From: Mycolicibacterium sp. P1-5
Lineage (GTDB): Bacteria; Actinomycetota; Actinomycetes; Mycobacteriales; Mycobacteriaceae
Assembly (NCBI RefSeq): GCF_008329565.1
Contig: NZ_NPKT01000024.1
Span: forward strand, 1-64,000
Direction: 5' to 3'
DNA: 64,000 nucleotides
Part shown: in pieces, positions 35,839 to 44,133 of the stretch
How positions within the stretch are numbered: the first letter of the stretch is position 1
How the letters are laid out: each line of letters opens with the position of its first letter
Position numbers and translations under genes: made by a program
Notes under the pieces: model-generated
Databases searched by the model: none
What the model saw: only the letters and a program-made list of their open reading frames with translations
Told to the model about the DNA's origin: nothing

Positions 35839-36153
35839 TCAGAACTCGATGTGCAGATCGTCGGAGACCGGAGTCGCCTGGCAGCCCAGGATCAGGCCCT
35901 CGGCGAGGTCGTCCGGTTCGAGGATGTCGCAGTTGGCCATCTTCACCTCGCCGCGTACCGCGGTCGCAGCGCAGGACCCGCAGTGACCTTCCTTGCAGGA
36001 GTATGGGACGTCGATTCCGGCGGCGATCATGGTGTCGACGAGCGTCACATCTCGAGGCCAGCGCAACTGGTGACTCGTTCCGTAGAGGTCCACCCGAGTG
36101 GACGCCGCGTCGGAGTCATCGAAATCGCCCGTGCCGCTGTCGAGGTCGGTCAT
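35839..36153 (-). CDS. Plant-type [2Fe-2S] ferredoxin resembling the C-terminal domain of KshB
   Basis: A 104-aa ferredoxin with cluster ligands Cys53, Cys58, Cys61 (SCKEGHCGSC) and Cys91 (LILGCQA). The core (residues about 20-104) resembles the C-terminal ferredoxin domain of the KshB reductase more than it does free plant-type ferredoxins, including WPRDVTLVDTMIAAGIDVPYSC and LAEGLILGCQ. KshB also carries FAD and NAD domains, which are absent here. It may feed KshA or the P450. The ATG at 36153 was chosen because upstream codons lie in the divergent BVMO leader and are low-complexity. It is absent from module copy 2. Confidence 0.85.
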   Translation of the reverse strand: MTDLDSGTGDFDDSDAASTRVDLYGTSHQLRWPRDVTLVDTMIAAGIDVPYSCKEGHCGSCAATAVRGEVKMANCDILEPDDLAEGLILGCQATPVSDDLHIEF

Positions 36154-36256
36154 GGAAGCCGATTCTGTCGGCAAGCGTCCTCGGCCCCCAGTCTGGGCGT
36201 CCGTTGACCGGGAAGCCGACATAACACCTGCGCAACGAAGGCTTACCGTTCGAGTC

Positions 36257-37870
36257 GTGAACAGCGGATCGAAGTCCTGTGTGGATGTTGTTGTGGTGGG
36301 GGCCGGGTTCGCCGGCCTGTATGCCTTGCACAAGTTTCGTTCGCAGGGCCTCTCAGTGCGGTTATTCGAGGGAGCACCCGACGTCGGTGGCACGTGGTAC
36401 TTCAACCGGTATCCAGGCGCGCGCTGCGATGTGGAGAGCGTGGACTACTGCTACTCGTTCTCCGATGAGCTGCAACAGCAGTGGACGTGGACCGAGAAGT
36501 ACGCCACGCAAAAGGAAATCTTGGCCTACATCAACTGGGTCGCCGACAAACTCGACCTGCGCCGAGACATCACCTTCGACACCCGGGTGACGAGCGCAGT
36601 TCTCGATGAGGGGACGTTGCGCTGGACGGTCACGACTGATGCCGAGGAGAGGGTGCAGGCGCGATTCGTCGTCATGGCCACGGGTCCACTCTCGGCGGCA
36701 CTGACTCCGAACTTTCCGGGGCTGGACAGTTTTCGCGGCGAGATCTACCACACCGCGCACTGGCCGCACGAGGGCGTCGATTTCACCGGCAAACGTGTCG
36801 CAGTGATCGGAACCGGGTCCTCGGGAGTTCAATCCATTCCAATCATCGCCGACCAAGCCCAACAGCTCTATGTGTTCCAGCGGACGCCCAACTACAGCGT
36901 CCCGGCAGGTAATCGGCCTTTGACGGCTGAGGAAGTAGCCGATATCAAGGCGAATTACGGGCAGCGACGTGTGATGTCATGGCGTAGCGGCGGTGGTTCG
37001 CCGCACGTTGCGCATCCCAAGCTGACGATGGAAGCCACCCCAGAGGAGCGCCAGGAGGCCTTCGAAAAGCGCTGGGAGCTCGGGGGAGTGCTGTTCTCGA
37101 AGACGTTCTCCGACCAAATGATCTCGCTGGAGGCCAACGACGAAGCCCGGAAGTTCTATGAAGCGAAGGTTCGCGCGGTCATCGACGACCCCGAGCTGGC
37201 CGATCTGATCATCCCCGATGACCATCCGATCGGCACCAAGCGAATCTGCACCGACTCCAACTACTTTCAGACCTTCAATCGGCCCAACGTCAGGCTGATC
37301 AGTGTGCGGGAAACTCCCATCGAGTCGATCGATGAGACGGGAATCCTCACGGCGAAGGGGCACTTCGAGATTGACGCACTGGTGCTGGCCACCGGGTTCG
37401 ACGCGATGACCGGCGCGCTGGCCAAGATCGACATCGTGGGCCGTTCGGGTCAGCGGTTGACCGATGACTGGGCTGACGGGCCTCGGACCTATCTGGGATT
37501 GGGGACCGACGGCTTCCCCAATCTGCTCCTGGTGTCGGGGCCCGGCGCGCCTGCGGTTCTCGCCAACATGGTGTTGCATGCCGAGGCACACGTCAATTGG
37601 ATCGCCGATGCCATCGAGTACCTCGACGATTGTGGTTACGACGCCATCGAACCGACCGCCGAGGCCGTCGAAAGCTGGATCGGCGAGTGCGCGCAACGCG
37701 CTGAGGCGACGCTGTTCACGAAGGCCAATTCCTGGTACATGGGTGCCAATGTCCCCGGCAAGCCTCGAGCCTTCATGCTCTTCATCGGTGGCTTCGCGAC
37801 GTATCTTGATATCTGCAACGAGGTAGCCGCCGCGGGATACAAGGGGTTCGATCTCCTCAAGGTGCGGTAG
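36257..37870 (+). CDS. Baeyer-Villiger monooxygenase, module copy 1
   Basis: A 537-aa FAD/NADPH monooxygenase. It has the FAD site VVVVGAGFAGLYALHKFR, the BVMO fingerprint FRGEIYHTAHWP, and the NADPH site VIGTGSSGVQSIP, close to cyclohexanone/cyclopentadecanone monooxygenase types in length. The GTG at 36257 gives an N-terminus that aligns with the paralogue at 45435. In-frame codons back to 36098 overlap the ferredoxin gene. It forms a tight operon with two SDRs and an enoyl-CoA hydratase, suggesting alcohol to ketone to lactone chemistry. Roughly 80% identical to copy 2 by eye. Confidence 0.9.
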   Translation: MNSGSKSCVDVVVVGAGFAGLYALHKFRSQGLSVRLFEGAPDVGGTWYFNRYPGARCDVESVDYCYSFSDELQQQWTWTEKYATQKEILAYINWVADKLDLRRDITFDTRVTSAVLDEGTLRWTVTTDAEERVQARFVVMATGPLSAALTPNFPGLDSFRGEIYHTAHWPHEGVDFTGKRVAVIGTGSSGVQSIPIIADQAQQLYVFQRTPNYSVPAGNRPLTAEEVADIKANYGQRRVMSWRSGGGSPHVAHPKLTMEATPEERQEAFEKRWELGGVLFSKTFSDQMISLEANDEARKFYEAKVRAVIDDPELADLIIPDDHPIGTKRICTDSNYFQTFNRPNVRLISVRETPIESIDETGILTAKGHFEIDALVLATGFDAMTGALAKIDIVGRSGQRLTDDWADGPRTYLGLGTDGFPNLLLVSGPGAPAVLANMVLHAEAHVNWIADAIEYLDDCGYDAIEPTAEAVESWIGECAQRAEATLFTKANSWYMGANVPGKPRAFMLFIGGFATYLDICNEVAAAGYKGFDLLKVR

Positions 37871-38677
37871 ATGTCGTCGGGTCTCGAGCAGAAGGTCGTC
37901 CTGGTCACCGGCGCGAGTGGCGGCACCGGACGGGTGCATTGCGAGCGCTTCGCGGACGCGGGTGCAGATGTCATCATGCTCGACCACAGCGACGTGGCCG
38001 CCGATTTGCGCGAGACCGCGCAGTGCGTGGCGCAGCGGGGTCGGCGAGCAGTCGCCAGGACGGCCGACATCACCGACCTCGCGCAGGTCACCGCGGCGGT
38101 CGAGGAAAGCGTCGGCCAACTGGGCCGGCTGGACATTGTCGTGGCGAACGCGGGCATCCACACTCCCGGCGGCCCGGCCTGGCAGATCAGCCCTCAGCAG
38201 TGGCAGCGCACGCTCGACGTGAACCTCACCGGCGTGTGGCACACGGTGCGGGCGGGTGTGCCGCACATCGGACCCGACGGCGGAGCAGTCGTGATCATCA
38301 GTTCCACCAACGGGTTGCGAGGCACCGCGGGCACCGCTCACTACACTGCCAGTAAGCACGCCGTGGTCGGACTGGCCCGAACGCTCGCCAATGAGTTGGG
38401 GCCCCGGCGTATTCGCGTCAACACGGTGCACCCAGGTGCGGTGGCCACGCCCATGGTGCGTAACGAGGCCACCTATAAACGGCTCCGGCCGGATCTGGCG
38501 AACCCCACCGAGGCCGACGCCGCTGAAGTCTTGGCAGCCCGCAACCTGATTCCCGTCCCCTGGGTCGAACCCGTCGACGTCGCGAACGCCGTCGTCTTCC
38601 TGGCGTCTGACGAGGCGCGGTACATCACCGGAACACAGCTGGTTGTCGACGCCGGCCTGACCCAGAAGACGACATGA
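37871..38677 (+). CDS. SDR-family oxidoreductase, mycofactocin-coupled-like
   Basis: A 268-aa SDR that begins on the base after the BVMO stop. Cofactor motif VTGASGGTGRVH, ANAGIHTPG, YTASK, and the C-terminal VPWVEPVDVANAVVFLASDEARYITG typical of the mycofactocin-coupled SDR group. These hold NAD(H) tightly and pass electrons to the redox peptide mycofactocin. The insertion after beta-2 is short here. Probably oxidises an alcohol to the ketone used by the BVMO. Coupled to the next SDR by ATGA. Confidence 0.86.
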   Translation: MSSGLEQKVVLVTGASGGTGRVHCERFADAGADVIMLDHSDVAADLRETAQCVAQRGRRAVARTADITDLAQVTAAVEESVGQLGRLDIVVANAGIHTPGGPAWQISPQQWQRTLDVNLTGVWHTVRAGVPHIGPDGGAVVIISSTNGLRGTAGTAHYTASKHAVVGLARTLANELGPRRIRVNTVHPGAVATPMVRNEATYKRLRPDLANPTEADAAEVLAARNLIPVPWVEPVDVANAVVFLASDEARYITGTQLVVDAGLTQKTT

Positions 38678-39507
38678 CAGGCCGGCTCGAGGGTAAGACC
38701 GCATTCATCACCGGAGCCGCACGCGGTATCGGCCGCGCCCAGGCGGTGCGTTTCGCGCAAGAGGGTGCCGCGATCATCGGCGTCGATGTCTGCGGATCTG
38801 TCGAAACAGTGCAGATACCCGCCAGCACACCGGGCGACCTCGAACAAACCGCGCGCCTGGTGGAGCAGGCCGGCGGGCGTATGGTCACCGACATCGTCGA
38901 TGTGCGCGATCTCGACGCGCTACGGGCAAGCGCAAGCCGCGGTGCCACCCACTTCGATGGCCTCGACATCGTCTGCGCCACAGCGGGTATCACGTCGCGC
39001 GGCACGGCCATCGAGATGGCTGAATCGACATGGCGGACGATGTTGGATGTCAACCTCACCGGGGTGTGGCACACCTGTACGGCCGCGATTCCACATCTGA
39101 TCGAACGCGGGGGAGGCGCTGTGGTGCTGGTGAGCTCGATCGCCGGTCTGCGCGGCCTGGTCGGCGTCGCTCACTACACCGCGGCAAAGCACGGTGTGGT
39201 CGGGCTGATGCGAAGCCTCGCACAGGACCTGGCCCCGCACGGGATTCGCGTCAACACTGTGCACCCGACGAACGTCGATACGCCGATGATCCAGAACGAC
39301 GTGGTGAGCAGTGCTTTCCGGCCCGACCTGAGCCGGCCACCGACCAGGCAGGAATTCGCCGAAGCCGCGACGACGATGAACATGCTTGCCGTGCCGTGGG
39401 TAGACCCGCTTGACGTCGCCAACGCCAGCTTGTTCCTGGCCTCCGACGAGGCCCGCTACATCACCTCGGCTAGCCTTCCGGTAGACGCCGGCAGTACCCA
39501 GCGCTAG
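38674..39507 (+). CDS. Mycofactocin-coupled SDR family oxidoreductase
   Basis: A 277-aa SDR. It shows TGAARGIGRAQAVRFA, then the insertion VDVCGSVETVQIPASTPGD and LEQTARLVE, which is diagnostic of mycofactocin-coupled SDRs (carveol-dehydrogenase type), then ATAGITSRG, YTAAK and VPWVDPLDVANASLFLASDEARYIT. In this family the insertion buries NAD, so electrons leave via mycofactocin. The mft genes are not in the window. Sister of the previous SDR, but the two are clearly diverged and probably act on different hydroxyl groups. Confidence 0.88.
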   Translation: MTGRLEGKTAFITGAARGIGRAQAVRFAQEGAAIIGVDVCGSVETVQIPASTPGDLEQTARLVEQAGGRMVTDIVDVRDLDALRASASRGATHFDGLDIVCATAGITSRGTAIEMAESTWRTMLDVNLTGVWHTCTAAIPHLIERGGGAVVLVSSIAGLRGLVGVAHYTAAKHGVVGLMRSLAQDLAPHGIRVNTVHPTNVDTPMIQNDVVSSAFRPDLSRPPTRQEFAEAATTMNMLAVPWVDPLDVANASLFLASDEARYITSASLPVDAGSTQR

Positions 39508-39530
39508 GCACAGCGGCTATCGAAAGGCAC

Positions 39531-40388
39531 ATGATGACAACACTCGATCACGACGTGGTGACCTACGAAGTCGTTGGCGGGACAGCGGTGGTCACCATGA
39601 ACCGGCCGCGGTATCGCAACGCGCAAAACTCGGTCATGACATACGCCCTCGATGCAGCGTTCCAGCGCGCAGTCGAAGATGACGATGTGCACGTCATCGT
39701 GCTGGCCGGCAACGGCGACCACTTCAGCGCCGGCCACGACATCGGCACACCGGACCGCGATCACCACATCTCGTACGACAACAAGGCGGCTCTTTGGTGG
39801 GACCACGTCGACAAAGAGGGCGGGGATATGCGCTATGCCCGTGAGGTCGAGGTGTATCTGGGAATGTGCCGGCGCTGGCGGGAGATTCCCAAGCCCACCA
39901 TCGCGATGGTCCACGGCGCGTGCATCGCCGGTGGGCTGATGCTGGCGTGGGTTTGCGACATGATCGTCGCCTCCGAAGATGCGTTCTTCTCAGATCCGGT
40001 TGTCCGGATGGGGATTCCAGGTGTCGAGTATTTCGCCCATCCCTGGATCGTGGGGTCACGCTTCGCCAAGGAGATGCTGTTCACCGGGGACAAGTTCGGT
40101 GCACAACGTGCCTACGAGATCGGAATGGTCAACCGGGTCGTGCCGCGCGAGGAACTCCGGGCCGCGACCATCGAGATCGCCGAACGCATCGCGACCATGC
40201 CGAGATTCGGTCTCGCCCTGGCGAAGCGAGCGGTCAACCAATGCGAAGACCAGATGGGCTTGCGCAACGGTATGGACGCGGTGTTCGGTCTGCATCACTT
40301 CGCCCACTCGCACAACGTCGAAGTGGGTCAGGACTCCCTCGGCGGCCTCGATGCGAAGTCGATGGCCACCCCGAATCAATCCCCGTAG
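39531..40388 (+). CDS. Enoyl-CoA hydratase/isomerase family protein
   Basis: A 285-aa crotonase-fold protein with an oxyanion-hole region AGNGDHFSAGHDIG and HGACIAGGLMLAWVCDMIVASEDAFFSDPVVRMG. The usual catalytic Glu of the second helix is not obvious: the segment VRMGIPGVEY has a Glu shifted from the classical position, so isomerase or C-C bond activity is also possible. A GAAAGG ribosome site lies 4 nt upstream. It is the last gene of the BVMO-SDR-SDR operon. The substrate is presumably a CoA-linked ring fragment. Confidence 0.85.
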   Translation: MMTTLDHDVVTYEVVGGTAVVTMNRPRYRNAQNSVMTYALDAAFQRAVEDDDVHVIVLAGNGDHFSAGHDIGTPDRDHHISYDNKAALWWDHVDKEGGDMRYAREVEVYLGMCRRWREIPKPTIAMVHGACIAGGLMLAWVCDMIVASEDAFFSDPVVRMGIPGVEYFAHPWIVGSRFAKEMLFTGDKFGAQRAYEIGMVNRVVPREELRAATIEIAERIATMPRFGLALAKRAVNQCEDQMGLRNGMDAVFGLHHFAHSHNVEVGQDSLGGLDAKSMATPNQSP

Positions 40389-40469
40389 CGTCTCCGCGCC
40401 CCGCGGCGAACTATGAAGCAGTGCAAGCTGTTCCACAGATTTGTCAGTGGGCCGGCATAGACTTCGAAC

Positions 40470-41753
40470 ATGGGTTCGATCGCGCAGGCGCTGGATGCGC
40501 TCGATGCTGCGGTCGAGATGCTGAGTGCTGCCGATATCGAGGAGCTGCCCGCCAAGCAGCGGTTCGCGGCTATCGAACGGCTGGAAGCTGCGGTGCGTCG
40601 CCAAGTCGCGGTTTCCCATGAGCAGATCACGCATCTGGAGCGTTATGAGGGCTGCCCGCCGATTTCGATCGTGTTGGCTGACGCGTTGCGGATCAGCCGA
40701 ACTGCGGCCAAGCGCCGACTCCGCGACGCCGAACAGTTGACCCCGCGCACCACGTTGACCGGTGAGCCGTTGGCTGCGCTGCTGCCCGAAACCGCCAAGG
40801 CCTGGGAAGCCGGCGAATTAGACGGCGAGCACGTGCGAGTCATCCAGAAGTTTTTCCGCGACCTGCCCGATCACGTCGGTTCGGTCGATGTGGAAAGGGC
40901 CGAACGCACGCTGGCCCAGCATGCCAGGGCCATGCGGCCGGATCAGTTGGAGAAAGTGGCCGATCGGTTGGCCGTTCACCTCAACCCCGACGGGAATTGC
41001 TCCGAGGAAGACCGGGCCCGCAAGCGCGGCTTCCAATGGTGCGGGGGCCAGCGCCCCGACGGAATGAGCGTCGGGAAGTTGGTCGCTGATCCGGTGTTGC
41101 GGGCACAACTGGACGCGTGGTTGGCGAAGTTCGCCGCCCCGGAACCCGATGATCTACGGAGCCACGCCCAACGCCAGCCGACGCGTTGACGGAATTGGTG
41201 CACAGCCGGGCTGGGCGATCCGAAACTGGGTCAGCACAACGGACTTCCGGTCACCATGATCGTCACCGCCACCCTGCAAGACCTACAGGCCGGTGCGGGG
41301 CACGCAGTCACCGCGGGCGGCACGCTGATCCCCATCACCGACCTCATCCGGGCGGCCACCCCGGCCAACCACTACTTGGCAGTGTTCGATGGCGTCACCG
41401 GCAAATCGCTGTGGTTAGGCCGCAGCAAGAGGTTGGCGTCGGCCGATCAGCGAATCATGTTGTTGGCCAAGTATCGTGGCTGCACTGCAGCCGGCTGCAC
41501 CATCAACGGCTACAACAACCAGGTCCATCACGCCGCCAAGGACTGGAAGCACGGCGGCAACACCGACATCGACGACATGACCCTGGCCTGCAAGTGTGAC
41601 AACCTCTTGGTCGAGAACGAGGGTTGGACCACCCGTCAACTTCCCGACGGCAACACCGAATGGATTCCACCACCGGGCATCCCGTTGCGTGGCGGCACCA
41701 ACGACTATCACCACCCAGAACGGCTGCTGCCCAAAGACGACGAAAAGGACTAA
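40470..41753 (+). pseudogene. 13E12-family DUF222/HNH endonuclease-like gene, disrupted by two compensating indels
   Basis: Residues from 40470 form a DUF222 domain (MGSIAQALDALDAAVEML to QLDAWLAKFA), and the stretch from about 41211 holds the HNH part (LGDPKLGQHNGLP, CTAAGCTINGYNN, VHHAAKDW, YHHPERLL). Both are in the same frame, but between about 41180 and 41210 the coding sense runs in a second frame (DALTELVHSR). This leaves a TGA at 41187-41189. One base seems lost near 41178-41185 and one G gained at 41208-41210. Repaired, the gene would encode about 427 aa. Such genes are repeated in mycobacterial genomes and often decay or recombine. Its end overlaps the convergent flavoprotein gene by 4 nt. 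Confidence 0.82.
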
Positions 41754-43210
41754 CCGCGAGCAGCGAAGCGCCCTGCGCGGCGGCCGTAGAAACTGCCGTC
41801 TCCCAACGAGATGCCGCTGGCGTAACCCCATGCCGCCAGACCGGCGGTGCAGCGCCCCGCCGCGTACAGGCCCGGAATCGGATCACCACTGACATGCAGC
41901 ACCTGCGCATCGAGGTTGGTGCGTAGACCGCCGAGCGGGAATCCGCCGGTGGCATGCCGCAGATCGATCGCTCCCACGGGGCTGCCGATCGGCCGCAACC
42001 ACCGGGTTTTCTTGTGCAGTACCGGATCTTCGCCACGGGCGGCGCCTTCGTTGTAGCGAGCCACCGTGTCCTGCAGGCTCCCGAGGGGAAGACCGATCTC
42101 GGCTTCGAGCTCGGCCACGGTTTCACACACCCACTTCGGCTTGCGCAGAATCAGTTTCGGCGTCTGCGACGCCAGAGCCTGCTCCTGCGCCTCTTCGTCG
42201 ATGATCAGGTAGGCCTGGTCGTCCTGGTGATAGAGCGTGAGTTGACCGGCCCGGCCAGGGTAGGTGTCCTCGGCGACGTACCGCTGCCCGCGGGCATTCA
42301 CCAGGATGCCGCGCACCAACTGTTGGGGATCGACCACGAAAGCCACTTCGGTGGCGTCCGTGTGCGCCAGGTCGGCGCCGAGCGCCTGCGCCATCCGGAT
42401 GCCATGCCCGTCATGCTGTTCCACCGCCGAGATGGGCCGGCCGGCGATCCGGGGCGTGAAGCGGGACATCATCGATTCGTTGTAGGCGAAGCTGCCAGTG
42501 CCGAGCACCACACCGCGGCGGGCCCTGATGGTGATGTCGGTGCCGTACTGGCGGGCGGTCATACCGGTGATCCGGCCGTCGGACTCAACGACGAGGGACT
42601 GCACGCGGATGTCGTAGAGCGCCCGGACACCCAGATTGGTCGCGGTCTCCACCAACGGCTTCATCAGCATGAATCCGGCGCTGGCCTGACCCTGCTTCTT
42701 GTTCTGCATCTGCGGGACGTGTCCGCGTGGGGCCGGTTCGGCAATGGTGTTGAACGGGTAGGCGTCTTCGCCGCCGCTGTACATCAGACCCTGGTCGCCC
42801 AGCGGTTCCCAGCCGGGCTCACCGAAGAACTCCGGCTTGAACGGAACCCCGCAGTCCACCAACCAGTCGAAGTGCGCGACACTGCCCTCGCAGTAGTCGG
42901 CGATGCGGTCGGTGTCCGCGCCAGGACCCATCGCGGCGTTGAGGAAGGCGACCATGTTCTCAGGAGAATCGGTGAAGCCACACGCCTTCTGCAGAGCAGT
43001 GCCGCCGCCCAGATAAATGAAACCGCCGGCCAATGCCGCCGCGCCGCCCCAGGCGCCGGCCCGCTCGAGCACCAGGACGTCGGCGCCGGCACCGGCAGCC
43101 TCGACCGCCGCGGCCGCGCCGGCGACTCCGTAGCCGGCGATCACGACGTCGGCCTCGTAGTCCCAACGCGCCACCGAAACGGCGGCGACGGGGCGGGCGT
43201 CGGTGTTCAC
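41750..43210 (-). CDS. FAD-binding dehydrogenase, module copy 2
   Basis: A 486-aa paralogue of the flavoprotein at 32176. FAD site ADVVIAGYGVAGAAAAVEAA, then GGAAALAGGFIYLGGG; C-terminal LYAAGRCTAGLAAWGYASGISLGDG. The same GYASG motif replaces the KstD YPGAG. The GTG at 43210 begins 1 nt after the extradiol dioxygenase stop; the longer reading upstream is antisense-like and overlaps that gene. Conservation of whole blocks such as DCGVPFKPEF and AYPFNTIAEPAPRGH suggests both copies keep the same chemistry with different substrate ranges. Confidence 0.85.
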   Translation of the reverse strand: MNTDARPVAAVSVARWDYEADVVIAGYGVAGAAAAVEAAGAGADVLVLERAGAWGGAAALAGGFIYLGGGTALQKACGFTDSPENMVAFLNAAMGPGADTDRIADYCEGSVAHFDWLVDCGVPFKPEFFGEPGWEPLGDQGLMYSGGEDAYPFNTIAEPAPRGHVPQMQNKKQGQASAGFMLMKPLVETATNLGVRALYDIRVQSLVVESDGRITGMTARQYGTDITIRARRGVVLGTGSFAYNESMMSRFTPRIAGRPISAVEQHDGHGIRMAQALGADLAHTDATEVAFVVDPQQLVRGILVNARGQRYVAEDTYPGRAGQLTLYHQDDQAYLIIDEEAQEQALASQTPKLILRKPKWVCETVAELEAEIGLPLGSLQDTVARYNEGAARGEDPVLHKKTRWLRPIGSPVGAIDLRHATGGFPLGGLRTNLDAQVLHVSGDPIPGLYAAGRCTAGLAAWGYASGISLGDGSFYGRRAGRFAARG

Positions 43211-43211
43211 G

Positions 43212-44120
43212 TCAGGGCCGCATGGCGGCCGGCAGGTCGCCGACCCACTTGTGTCCCCAGTAGCTGTCGGCGGTGATTTCCTCGGCGGTGTAATGGTTTT
43301 CGTCGATCCGCACGCCACCGGTGCCGAACTCGATATCCCAGTCGCCGGGTGCGCGGACGTAGAACGACACCATCTTGTCGTTGGTGTGGCGACCGAGGGT
43401 GGACGACAACTGGAACTCCTGGGTGGCGATGCGGTCCAGCGCCTCACCGACGGTGTCGAGGCTGTCCACCTCCACCATCATGTGGATCAGGCCGGGGTCG
43501 CGCTGATGCATCGCGGGGGCGATCGCCAGACTGTGATGACGTTCGTTGATCCCGAGGAAGCGGATGCGGATCGGGCCGAACTCCTTGGGCAGCGGGACTC
43601 GGAACGCGCCGCGGGACACGAAACCCAGTACCTCGGTGTAGAACTCGAACAGACCGGGAGCGTCCAGTGCCGGCAACACGACGTGACCCAGCCCTTGGTC
43701 GCCGGTGACGAACCGCGCACCGAACGGGGTCACCACCGGGCTGTGGTCGAGCACCGCGCCGTGGAAAACCTCTAGATGGGTGCCGGCCGGGTCGTCGAAC
43801 GCCACGACTTCCTCGACCCGCCGGTCGTCGGCCTCGGACTGCGACAGCTGCTTGTGCGTCACTCCGGCGCCGTCGAGCAGCGCTTTCACCTGCTCAAGTG
43901 CGGCGTGGTCACGAACCTCCCAGCCGACGGTGGCGATCCGGTCGCCATCGCCGGGCACCACGATGATCCGGGCGGCCCGTTCGTCCATGCGCAGGTATAG
44001 CGCCGACGGGTCGGGCCCGTTGCCCTCGGCGAATCCCAGTACGTCGAAAGCGAATTGGCGCCAGCGGTCTATGTCCGCGGTGTGGATGGTGACATAGCCG
44101 AGGCTCTTCAGGATGCTCAC
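43212..44120 (-). CDS. Extradiol (meta-cleavage) dioxygenase, HsaC-like, module copy 2
   Basis: A 302-aa paralogue of the dioxygenase at 33642, with iron ligands again at His146, His213 and Glu264 and the same His195/196, His245 and Tyr254. Identity is about 80% by eye, with differences clustered in residues 56-100 and 200-210, next to the substrate pocket in this fold. It should cleave a catechol made by the adjacent HsaA-like enzyme. The gene is separated from the HsaA-like gene by 13 nt and from the flavoprotein gene by 1 nt. Confidence 0.88.
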   Translation of the reverse strand: MSILKSLGYVTIHTADIDRWRQFAFDVLGFAEGNGPDPSALYLRMDERAARIIVVPGDGDRIATVGWEVRDHAALEQVKALLDGAGVTHKQLSQSEADDRRVEEVVAFDDPAGTHLEVFHGAVLDHSPVVTPFGARFVTGDQGLGHVVLPALDAPGLFEFYTEVLGFVSRGAFRVPLPKEFGPIRIRFLGINERHHSLAIAPAMHQRDPGLIHMMVEVDSLDTVGEALDRIATQEFQLSSTLGRHTNDKMVSFYVRAPGDWDIEFGTGGVRIDENHYTAEEITADSYWGHKWVGDLPAAMRP

Positions 44121-44133
44121 CGGTGCGCTCCCG

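Larger units (their letters stand above)
32176..37870. repeat. Diverged duplicated catabolic module, copy 1
   Basis: Gene order flavoprotein, HsaC-like and HsaA-like (all minus) facing away from a BVMO (plus). The same order and orientation return at 41750-47045. Copy 1 has an extra ferredoxin gene in the divergent gap. Similarity is at protein level (roughly 70-85% identity by eye), so the duplication is old or the copies were acquired separately. Confidence 0.85.

Noticed and set aside
36977..38704. 575-codon open frame on the minus strand opposite the BVMO and SDR genes
   Set aside because: It mirrors two well-supported genes, has no domain pattern, and is explained by GC-rich codon bias.
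41954..43276. 440-codon open frame opposite the flavoprotein gene
   Set aside because: Antisense to a clear FAD protein; composition is histidine/arginine/glycine-rich with no recognisable fold.
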